In this document: positions 8,411-15,476 of the stretch, in pieces
Position numbering within the stretch: position 1 is the first letter of the stretch
How the letters are laid out: the number at the start of each line of letters is the position of its first letter
DNA from: Clostridia bacterium
GTDB taxonomy: Bacteria > Bacillota > Clostridia > Oscillospirales > Acutalibacteraceae
Assembly: GCA_017502085.1 (NCBI GenBank)
Contig: JAFVVQ010000044.1
Coordinates: 1-64,000, forward strand
Direction: 5' to 3'
Length of the DNA: 64,000 bases
Notes under the pieces: generated by a model
What the model was told of the DNA's origin: nothing
What the model saw: only the letters and a program-made list of their open reading frames with translations
The model's database searches: none
Made by a program: the position numbers and the translations under genes

Positions 8411-8441
8411 AAAAACCACTTGCTCAGCAGGTGGTTTTTCA
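8411..8441 (+). terminator. tRNA-Gly terminator
   Basis: AACCACTTGC pairs with GCAGGTGGTT around TCA, followed by a T-run. Transcription into the phosphatase gene at 8462 would require readthrough or another start. Confidence 0.85.
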
Positions 8442-8461
8442 TTTTATCGGGAGGTTTTGCC

Positions 8462-9166
8462 ATGCAGAGATATTACAAAGGCGAGAATATAATCAACTGC
8501 CGTGATCTCGGCGGCTATGCCTGTGACGGCGGAACAACAAAATACGGTGTCGCTCTGCGTGCCGGTGTTATGCGTGATCCCGACGAAAAAGACCTTGCAA
8601 TCCTCCGGAAATTCGGCATCAGAACAGTCATCGATCTTCGCGGAATCGAAGAAGCTGCGGATATGCCTTCATATTTCAAGGATAAACCCGAATATAATTA
8701 CTACCATTTTCCCCTCCTCGAGGCGAATCCCGCAATGGCAAAAAGCGATGCACCGATGACGGAGCTTTATAAAGACTGTCTGAGTAATTACAGTTCAAAC
8801 GTTGCCGCAGTGATGAAAATCATCGCAACTCTTGACGAGCCGTTTATGTTTCACTGTTTCTGCGGGAAAGACAGAACGGGTATGGTTGCGGCACTTCTTC
8901 TGAGGGCGGCGGGAGTCTGCAAAGAGGATATCATTGCCGATTATGAGGTTTCATATACTTATATAAAGCCTTTTATTCACAGAGAAATTGAAAACAAAAG
9001 CGGCCTTATCTGGGACGGCGCATATGAGAGATTTTATTCTCACGGCGAAAATATGGAGCAGATTCTTGATTTTATCGATGAGGAATTCGGCGGCGTACAC
9101 GGATACCTGAGAAAAATCGGTCTGACCGAGAGCGAAATCGACGCCATTCGCTGCAAACTGATTTAA
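8462..9166 (+). CDS. Tyrosine-protein-phosphatase-like protein (Y_phosphatase3 type)
   Basis: A 234-residue cysteine phosphatase. The P-loop is HCFCGKDRTG (around residue 138), matching HCxxGKDRTG of the Y_phosphatase3/lipid-phosphatase group. The N-terminal NCRDLGGY and later TVIDLRG motifs are also diagnostic. No signal peptide. GGGAGG precedes the ATG at 8462 by 7 bases; longer in-frame starts overlap the tRNA terminator. Homologues act on phosphotyrosine or phosphoinositides. Here it stands alone between two tRNA genes and no substrate is suggested. Confidence 0.88.
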   Translation: MQRYYKGENIINCRDLGGYACDGGTTKYGVALRAGVMRDPDEKDLAILRKFGIRTVIDLRGIEEAADMPSYFKDKPEYNYYHFPLLEANPAMAKSDAPMTELYKDCLSNYSSNVAAVMKIIATLDEPFMFHCFCGKDRTGMVAALLLRAAGVCKEDIIADYEVSYTYIKPFIHREIENKSGLIWDGAYERFYSHGENMEQILDFIDEEFGGVHGYLRKIGLTESEIDAIRCKLI

Positions 9167-9173
9167 TTTTCTA

Positions 9174-9202
9174 TTGACATTAAAACAAAAATGGCATAAA
9201 AT
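9174..9202 (+). promoter_or_regulatory. Promoter of tRNA-Pro
   Basis: TTGACA (9174-9179), 17 bases, TAAAAT (9197-9202), 18 bases before the tRNA. Confidence 0.85.
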
Positions 9203-9220
9203 ACAACTGCACAAAAACAT

Positions 9221-9296
9221 CGGGGTGTGGCGCAGCTGGTAGCGCGCGTGGTTTGGGACCACGAGGCCCAGAGTTCGAAACTCTGCACTCCGACCA
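9221..9296 (+). tRNA. tRNA-Pro, anticodon TGG
   Basis: A 76-base cloverleaf: acceptor CGGGGTG/CACTCCG with one G-U pair, D-stem GCGC/GCGC, anticodon loop TTTGGGA on CGTGG/CCACG, T-stem CAGAG/CTCTG around TTCGAAA, and an encoded CCA. Confidence 0.97.
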
Positions 9297-9303
9297 AAAG
9301 ATG

Positions 9304-9352
9304 AAAATCCGAACCGTATCTCGTTTTGAAGAGACGGTTCGGATTTTTTCGT
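9304..9352 (+). terminator. tRNA-Pro terminator
   Basis: AAAATCCGAACCGT pairs with ACGGTTCGGATTTT, then TTTC. The 14-pair stem also reads on the minus strand and may end the gene at 9409 too. Confidence 0.85.
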
Positions 9353-9408
9353 TTTGCAGGCACACACCCTGCCGTTCTTACTTCAGGCATACTGTTACAA
9401 CAATTGTA

Positions 9409-10392
9409 TCAGTCTTTGAAATACGGATTCCAATCACAATCGACTGAAATGGTTTTCATTTCAGGTCGGGCAGACAAAATCCTTGCTATATCTGCCCCGC
9501 ACGTCGGCATAACTACGGGTGTATGTTCCTCAGAAAAAACAAAGTTCTCAGCTGAACGCACACCGTCAAACGTGAGTTTCCCTTCGTTCTGTGCGGCAAT
9601 TTCTTCAATCACCTCTATACATACGCACGAAAGCCCACGGTAAGTTTCATTGTTTTTGTAGCGACCCTTCACGTTTGAATCAATGTTGAATGACTGAAGT
9701 GATTCGCTGAAAAATATATGCTGTTTCTGCCAGAAAAGGCAGTTGTCTCCGTATGAAATATAATCCTCGTGCATAAAGAAACAGTACGGTGCATGACCGT
9801 GAATAATACACGCTCTGTTCTCGCTGAGTTCTTCCTCCGTCGGCCACCAACGTCTTATACGTCGGGAATACAGACCGTTTCTCGACCACACAATCAGCTT
9901 CAGCGGAGAATGATAAGACGTAGAATTCTCATCAAGCTTGTAAGAATATGCCTTTTTGCCCGGATTTTCAGCCATATCCCTGCTTATCAGCTTCATCGCA
10001 CTTGAAATCATTCCCGAATGAACAAGATAATAATCGAGCACTTTACCCCTCAAAACCATTATATCGGGAAGATTTTCAAGAGAATACCACGGACACAATT
10101 CACGCTCATGATTGCCCCTGATCAGATGAAATCCGGGATCGTCAACGTTTTCGCTGTAATATTCGGCAATGTAACTCAATAAGTAGTCGGTTCTGCCGCC
10201 GCCATTATAGTCGCCAATGAAAAACACGTGATCCTTCTGAGGGTCAAATCTGATTTTTTCCATCAGCAGCCTGAGAGTTTCCGCCTGGCCGTGTGTATCT
10301 CCGACAACAAAATGCAGACCGTCAGGGTATTTCGCCCTCAATTCTTCAATATTATCGTCATAACGCAGAATAGTACTTTCTGTTCTGTTCAT
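9409..10392 (-). CDS. PPP-type serine/threonine phosphatase-like metallophosphoesterase
   Basis: A 327-residue PPP-family phosphoesterase. GDTHGQ (about 32-37), GNHEREL and IIHGHAPY are intact. The second motif reads GDYNGGGR instead of GDYVDRG, so the phosphate-binding Arg is shifted by two residues. The region after about residue 130 has family-untypical inserts (KLIVWSRNGLYSRRIRRWWP). AAGGTGAGGA lies 6 bases before the ATG. No signal peptide, so probably cytosolic. Symmetrical dinucleotide or phosphoprotein substrates are possible, but the altered motif argues against assuming normal activity. Convergent with tRNA-Pro; the next gene upstream on its strand is the thiT-independent region ending at 10446 on the other side of a 53-base gap. 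Confidence 0.8.
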   Translation of the reverse strand: MNRTESTILRYDDNIEELRAKYPDGLHFVVGDTHGQAETLRLLMEKIRFDPQKDHVFFIGDYNGGGRTDYLLSYIAEYYSENVDDPGFHLIRGNHERELCPWYSLENLPDIMVLRGKVLDYYLVHSGMISSAMKLISRDMAENPGKKAYSYKLDENSTSYHSPLKLIVWSRNGLYSRRIRRWWPTEEELSENRACIIHGHAPYCFFMHEDYISYGDNCLFWQKQHIFFSESLQSFNIDSNVKGRYKNNETYRGLSCVCIEVIEEIAAQNEGKLTFDGVRSAENFVFSEEHTPVVMPTCGADIARILSARPEMKTISVDCDWNPYFKD

Positions 10393-10445
10393 AAATATTC
10401 CTCACCTTTATTTACAACATCTGACAGATAAAAGCAGAAAAAATA

Positions 10446-11618
10446 TCAGCTCTTTCTCTCCAGCGAACAAACACATTCTATATGGTTTGTGTGAGGAAAC
10501 ATATCGACGGGCTGGATAGCTTTGACGGTATAGCCTTTTTTAATTATGAGGTTGAGATCTCTTGCGAGGGTTTCGGGGTTGCAGGAAATATAGACAACTC
10601 TTTTCGGCGCCATTTTTGCAAGGGATTCAATGAATTTTCTGCTGCTGCCTGCTCTGGGCGGGTCCATAAAAACAACTTCCGCACTCTCGCCCTCTTCGGC
10701 AAGTGCTTCCATAAAGTCACCCGCATCGGCACAATAGAACTTTGCGTTTTTCATTTCGTTGCGTCTGCAGTTTGAAACCGCATCCCTGACCGCATCGGGA
10801 TTCAGCTCAACACCGATAACCTCACCTGCGGTTTTCGCAGCAACAAGACCGATTGTTCCGATTCCGCAATACGCATCGATTACCCTTGTTTTTGCATCGA
10901 GCTGTGCAAACTCCATAGCTTTATTATAAAGCTTTTCAGTCTGCACGGGGTTTATCTGATAAAACGATTTCGGCGATATTCTGAAAACACATCCGCAGAG
11001 AGTATCCTCGATATATCCGCTTCCGTGAAGGACTTCCTCTTTGTCGCCGAGAACGAGATTCGTATCTTTGGGATTGATGTTAAGCACTACGGTTGTAATT
11101 TCGGGATGCATTTCAAGCAAGGCTGCGGTGAATTTTTTCTTCATCGGGAAATATCCGCTTGCGCCGACAATAACAACCATCACTTCTCCGCTTGTAAAAC
11201 CCCTTTTGACAAGCACGTGACGGAGAAATCCCGTGCCCTTATCTTCGTCATAAGTCCATATTTTGAACTTCGGGAGCATATTACGGATATCGACAATAAT
11301 TTTATCCGCAATTTCATCCTCTGTCATACAGGTATCAACTGAAACGATTCTGTGACTGCCCGACTGATAGACACCCGAGATAATCTTGCCGCTTTTTGTT
11401 CTGCCGAAAGCCGCCTGCACCTTGTTGCGATAGTGATATGGATTTTCCATACCGATGATTTTTGAAACCTTGCCGAATTTTTTCAGCAGTATCTCGCATC
11501 TTGCCTGCTTCCACTTAAGCTGACGGTCATAGGTCATATTCTGAAGCTGACATCCGCCGCATTTCCTGGCAAGCGGACACGCATCGGGATTTGTTTTTAT
11601 ATTTGAAGTATGTGACAT
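10446..11618 (-). CDS. 23S rRNA (uracil-C5)-methyltransferase, second RlmD/RumA paralogue
   Basis: A 390-residue paralogue of the gene at 208-1833. It lacks the TRAM domain: the Fe-S motif CPLARKCGGCQLQNM starts at residue 14. It also lacks the 90-residue C-terminal extension. SAM binding (VIDAYCGIGTIGLVA), FMDPPRAGS and catalytic VYISCNPETLARD are complete. GGAG lies 5 bases before the ATG. Two paralogues may split the U747 and U1939 sites that one RlmCD enzyme handles in Bacillus, or this one may act on another RNA. Confidence 0.88.
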   Translation of the reverse strand: MSHTSNIKTNPDACPLARKCGGCQLQNMTYDRQLKWKQARCEILLKKFGKVSKIIGMENPYHYRNKVQAAFGRTKSGKIISGVYQSGSHRIVSVDTCMTEDEIADKIIVDIRNMLPKFKIWTYDEDKGTGFLRHVLVKRGFTSGEVMVVIVGASGYFPMKKKFTAALLEMHPEITTVVLNINPKDTNLVLGDKEEVLHGSGYIEDTLCGCVFRISPKSFYQINPVQTEKLYNKAMEFAQLDAKTRVIDAYCGIGTIGLVAAKTAGEVIGVELNPDAVRDAVSNCRRNEMKNAKFYCADAGDFMEALAEEGESAEVVFMDPPRAGSSRKFIESLAKMAPKRVVYISCNPETLARDLNLIIKKGYTVKAIQPVDMFPHTNHIECVCSLERKS

Positions 11619-11633
11619 AATTTCTCCTGTTTA

Positions 11634-12554
11634 TTAATCAAACATAGGTGTTGAGAGGTATCTCTCTCCGCCGTCGGGAAGAAGTACAACGATTGTTTTA
11701 CCCGCATTTTCGGGTCTCGAAGCAACAAGCTTTGCCACGTGAAGCGCCGCACCTGAGCTTATTCCTACGAGAACGCCTTGAGTTGCAACGGTTTTCTTTG
11801 CGGCAGCATAGGCTTCTTCCGTCGTGACGGTTATGATTTCATCATAAATTTCCGTATCGAGAATCTTCGGTATGAATCCAGCACCGATACCCATCAATCC
11901 GTGTGCACCCGCTCTGCCCTCTGAAAGAAACGGAGAATCTGCGGGTTCAACGGCGATAATTTTAATCTCGGGATTCTTTTCTTTAAGGTATCTGCCCGTG
12001 CCCGTTATCGTTCCGCCCGTACCGACACCCGCAACAAAAATATCGACCTTACCGTCGGTATCCGCCCAGATTTCGGGACCCGTTGTCTTATAGTGAGCGG
12101 CAGAATTGTCGGGATTATCAAACTGCGCGGGAATGAAAGAACCCTGAGTTTCAGCGGCAATTTCTTCCGCCTTCGCAATTGCTCCCGCCATTCCTTTCGC
12201 ACCCTCTGTAAGCACAAGCTCCGCACCGTAAGCGGCAAGGAGTTTGCGACGCTCAACACTCATTGTTTCGGGCATTGTAATAATCACTCTCATACCCTTC
12301 TGCGCCGCAAAAGATGCGATTCCGATGCCCGTATTGCCGCTTGTCGGCTCGATGATAACGGATTTTTCGGTGATTCTTCCGTCAGCAAGTGCCGCTTCGA
12401 GCATTTCCTTGCCGACTCTGTCTTTTGCACTGCCTGCGGGATTCATATATTCAAGCTTTGCAAGAATATCCGCACCGCAGTCCCCCGAAAATCCCGAAAA
12501 TCTGACGAGCGGAGTATTGCCCACAAGCTCGGAAACACTGTTATATATTTTCAT
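11634..12554 (-). CDS. cysK: Cysteine synthase A (O-acetylserine sulfhydrylase)
   Basis: PLP enzyme of 306 residues that makes cysteine from O-acetylserine and sulfide. NPAGSAKDRVG carries the PLP lysine (around residue 43), PTSGNTGIGIA binds the substrate carboxylate, and VAGVGTGGTITG binds PLP phosphate. VGISSGAALH and the short C-terminus fit CysK rather than cystathionine synthase. GGAG lies 7 bases before the ATG. It sits 15 bases upstream of the methyltransferase gene on the same strand, so the two are probably co-transcribed. No T-box or S-box was seen in the short upstream gap. Confidence 0.93.
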   Translation of the reverse strand: MKIYNSVSELVGNTPLVRFSGFSGDCGADILAKLEYMNPAGSAKDRVGKEMLEAALADGRITEKSVIIEPTSGNTGIGIASFAAQKGMRVIITMPETMSVERRKLLAAYGAELVLTEGAKGMAGAIAKAEEIAAETQGSFIPAQFDNPDNSAAHYKTTGPEIWADTDGKVDIFVAGVGTGGTITGTGRYLKEKNPEIKIIAVEPADSPFLSEGRAGAHGLMGIGAGFIPKILDTEIYDEIITVTTEEAYAAAKKTVATQGVLVGISSGAALHVAKLVASRPENAGKTIVVLLPDGGERYLSTPMFD

Positions 12555-12629
12555 AGTATCATCTCCACATATTTATACTATTTTATTATATCAATGCCCA
12601 TATAATCGGTCAAGATGATTTTTGAGCAG

Positions 12630-12660
12630 AAAAGCCTCCGCACTGAAAGTGCAGAGGCTG
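12630..12660 (-). terminator. Terminator of the ABC/DUF1854 operon
   Basis: Minus strand AGCCTCTGCACT-TTC-AGTGCGGAGGCT followed by TTTTC, seven bases after the stop of the second ABC gene. Confidence 0.85.
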
Positions 12661-12665
12661 AGTTC

Positions 12666-14816
12666 TTAATTGGAAAGCTTTGCCGTCTGGCGTTGCGCCA
12701 TAACAAGCTTTGCATAAATTCCGTTTTGCATAAGAAGTTCTCTGTGTGTGCCGACCTCGGCAATTCTGCCTTTTTCGATAACGACAAGACGGTCTGCATT
12801 ACGCAGAGTTGAAAGTCTGTGAGCGATGGCAAAAGTTGTTCTGCCCTTGACAAGCTTTGCAAGTGCCTCCTGAATAAGACTCTCGGTTTCGGGGTCAAGC
12901 GCAGACGTTGCTTCGTCAAGGATAAGTATTTCGGGATTTCTCAATACCGCTCTTGCGATTGAAATTCTCTGCCTTTCGCCGCCCGAAAGATTATGTCCGT
13001 CTTCACCGACGATTGTATTATATCCGTCGGGAAGCTTCATAATGAATTCGTGGGCATTTGCCGCCTTTGCCGCCGCAATAACCTCGCTCGGCTCGGCGGT
13101 ATTTCTTGCATAGGCAATGTTATCGTAAATCGTACCCGCAAAGAGGAAGGTCTCCTGAAAAACAACGCCGACCTTTTCTCTGTACGCCGTCTGACGCATA
13201 TCCCTGATATCCTTACCGCCGACGGTTATGCTGCCTGCGTCGGCATCGTAAAGACGCATAATCAGGTTGATGAGAGTTGATTTGCCTGCACCCGAATGAC
13301 CGACAAGACCTATCATTTCACCTTGCTTCACGGTGAGATTGATATCCTTGAGCACGGGCTCATATGCTTTATAACCGAAGCGTACGTCGCTGAAAACAAT
13401 ATCACCGTCAAGCTCAGCAGGTACGGGATTTTCAGCATCCTCCATACTCTGCTTTTCATCGATAACCTCGAAAATTTTGATGAGGCTTGTTGCAACCTCA
13501 CCGAGTCTTCTGGGCAGATTCGAAATCCAGCGCAACGGCTGATATATATAGGCAAGGAACAGAGTGAATTCAAGCAATTCACCAACGGAAATCGTTCCGT
13601 TAACAACCATTCTGCCACCGAAATAAAGCACAAGGAATTCACCGATTCCCATAAAGAATGACAGAAACGGGAATACCCTTGCCCACAACTGCTCGTTACT
13701 TGCCGAAATCTGTGCAAGACGGAAGCATATACTGTCAAATTTTTTGATTTCTCTTTCTTCACTGCCAAAGGTTTTGACAACTCTGATTCCTCTGACAATA
13801 TCGTGAAGCACCGAATTTGACCTTGAATTGCATCTCCACTGTTTTTCATATCGGATATGAATGAATTTCCAGAAACCTCTGATTGCAAGAACAACAAAAG
13901 GTACGGGAACAAACACAAGAAACGTCAGAATCGGGCTGATATTGATGAGAACAATCAGTATTACAATAAACATTATCAGCTTTTCGATGGCGTACATACC
14001 GTGCTCTGTGACAAATCTTCGCACAACCTCAGTATCCTTCGTGACTCTTTTCATCAGGTCGCCCGAAGTTTTCTTTGACATCGACGAAAGCGAAAGTCTC
14101 TGCACCTTATCATAAACCAGAAGGCGCATATCATTTGAAAACCGCGAGCTGATTCTGTTTGTTCTTCTCTGAGAAATAATCGAGAAAAATCTGCCTGCAA
14201 TCTGAGTCAGAGCCATCAGAATAACCAGCATAACGATGCCTCTGATTTTTTCATCCGTTGTCATCGAGGAATTTGCAAGATAACCGTCAAGCAATTTCGC
14301 GTTGAGTACCGGGAGCATTGCTCCGAGTGCCGTTGAAATTGAAAGAAGGATTCCCGAAACCGCAAGACCGCCGAGATACGGCTTTGCCAAGTCAAAGGCA
14401 CGTTTAAAAACATAACTCTTCTCGACGCAGAAAAGGCATACATCGATACCCTTGGGATAGTGTCTGCCGCACTTGGGACATACTCTGAAATCCTCGCGCG
14501 AAAGCTCGGTTTCTTCACCTGTTTTTATATAATGGTTTACAACCTTGCAGAATTCACCGATTTCGTTTGCCTGAGAAAGCGAAAACCGGCAGACGAAAAC
14601 GGAATTTTCCATTTCCGCACCCGCATCCTTCTGCACGAGCTCAAGGCACCCGCATCCGACGTATGAACGCTGGAGAATCTCCTCAATTCCGTCAAGGTTG
14701 TGACTGAAAACGGGTTCTCCGTCGCAGACGGCAATCAGCGTTCCGTTTTCGAAAACAAGTTCGCCGTTGCACAGTTTACCGTCGGCAGTCAGGTCAAACC
14801 GCACTATATTTTGCAT
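12666..14816 (-). CDS. ABC exporter half-transporter with N-terminal extension and zinc ribbon
   Basis: Membrane exporter subunit of 716 residues, much longer than a normal half-transporter (~580). Residues 1-110 form a soluble extension of unknown fold. CPKCGRHYPKGIDVCLFC (about 125-142) is a zinc ribbon, then six membrane segments (about 160-430). The nucleotide-binding domain is complete: GLVGHSGAGKSTL, VFQETFLFAG, LSGGERQRISIARAV, ILILDEATSALD, AIAHRLSTLRNAD. The start is the ATG at 14816 after AAAGGGG; a GTG nine bases upstream is less well placed. Probably pairs with the exporter at 15477-17822 to form a heterodimer. Substrate unknown. Confidence 0.88.
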   Translation of the reverse strand: MQNIVRFDLTADGKLCNGELVFENGTLIAVCDGEPVFSHNLDGIEEILQRSYVGCGCLELVQKDAGAEMENSVFVCRFSLSQANEIGEFCKVVNHYIKTGEETELSREDFRVCPKCGRHYPKGIDVCLFCVEKSYVFKRAFDLAKPYLGGLAVSGILLSISTALGAMLPVLNAKLLDGYLANSSMTTDEKIRGIVMLVILMALTQIAGRFFSIISQRRTNRISSRFSNDMRLLVYDKVQRLSLSSMSKKTSGDLMKRVTKDTEVVRRFVTEHGMYAIEKLIMFIVILIVLINISPILTFLVFVPVPFVVLAIRGFWKFIHIRYEKQWRCNSRSNSVLHDIVRGIRVVKTFGSEEREIKKFDSICFRLAQISASNEQLWARVFPFLSFFMGIGEFLVLYFGGRMVVNGTISVGELLEFTLFLAYIYQPLRWISNLPRRLGEVATSLIKIFEVIDEKQSMEDAENPVPAELDGDIVFSDVRFGYKAYEPVLKDINLTVKQGEMIGLVGHSGAGKSTLINLIMRLYDADAGSITVGGKDIRDMRQTAYREKVGVVFQETFLFAGTIYDNIAYARNTAEPSEVIAAAKAANAHEFIMKLPDGYNTIVGEDGHNLSGGERQRISIARAVLRNPEILILDEATSALDPETESLIQEALAKLVKGRTTFAIAHRLSTLRNADRLVVIEKGRIAEVGTHRELLMQNGIYAKLVMAQRQTAKLSN

Positions 14817-14833
14817 TTTTTTCACCCCTTTGA

Positions 14834-14960
14834 AATGAGTAATGAACAGTGAAAAGTGAATAGTTTCGAGTGGGCTCTGCCCACGCCCGTTTATATTATA
14901 ATCGGTTAAAGGCGTAGCCTTTCCTTATCTTTTCACTCTTCACTTCCGAACTTTTCACTT
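14834..14960. repeat. Short composite inverted repeat in the gap between DUF1854 and ABC genes
   Basis: The left end (14834-14863) contains AGTGAAAAGTGAATAG; the right end (14929-14960) contains the inverse, TTTTCACTCTTCACTT and CTTTTCACTT. Between them lie two perfect small palindromes, GTGGGCTCTGCCCAC (14870-14884) and AAAGGCGTAGCCTTT (14908-14922). The layout resembles a small dispersed palindromic element inserted within the operon. No transposase. Confidence 0.55.
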
Positions 14961-15474
14961 AATAGAGATACGGCTCAAGTTTGCGTCGGCTCTTTGCTTC
15001 GATTGACGCAAAATCCGTTATTCTGTAACGGTTACCGTCGATATCAGTAACATCAATGGCATCACCGTGCTGACGGATACTCTTTGTGATATCCTTGACC
15101 GCAAAAGCTTTTTTGACTCCGCCGATAACAACGTCAAAATAGAAATGTCCCATCTTCTCTTTAATCGATTCAATTTTTTCGATTACGGGGCAATAATAAC
15201 GCTGCGAAAGCTCCGAATTGATAAGCTCCTGTTGCTCAGGAGAGAATGCGGAAATCTTTTCGATAATACCGACCTCGTTTTTCTCGATATCGGAAATGCA
15301 GATATATTCATCGGGTAAAGAAAGCGGCAGCGAACGGGTAAGAATGACTCTTTTATATTCTTTGCCATCAATATCAGCGGCAAGGAATCCGCTGGGATTG
15401 AGCGAAAATACGCATTTTTCGGGTATAACGTACTCCGTACGCAGTGTTTCGGGAGATATGGTGTTGTTACTCAT
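14959..15474 (-). CDS. DUF1854 protein linked to ABC exporters
   Basis: A 171-residue cytosolic protein. It reads as DUF1854 (VILTRSLPLSLPDEYICISD near 45-65, YRITDFASIEAKSRRKLEPY at the end). From memory, members are found next to ABC exporters, including some linked to cyanophycin genes, but no cyanophycin gene is present here. Function unknown. The ATG lies 2 bases after the stop of the ABC gene at 15477 and uses a GGAGG inside that gene's end, so it is translationally coupled. This suggests a dedicated exporter accessory or regulator. Confidence 0.75.
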   Translation of the reverse strand: MSNNTISPETLRTEYVIPEKCVFSLNPSGFLAADIDGKEYKRVILTRSLPLSLPDEYICISDIEKNEVGIIEKISAFSPEQQELINSELSQRYYCPVIEKIESIKEKMGHFYFDVVIGGVKKAFAVKDITKSIRQHGDAIDVTDIDGNRYRITDFASIEAKSRRKLEPYLY

Positions 15475-15476
15475 CT

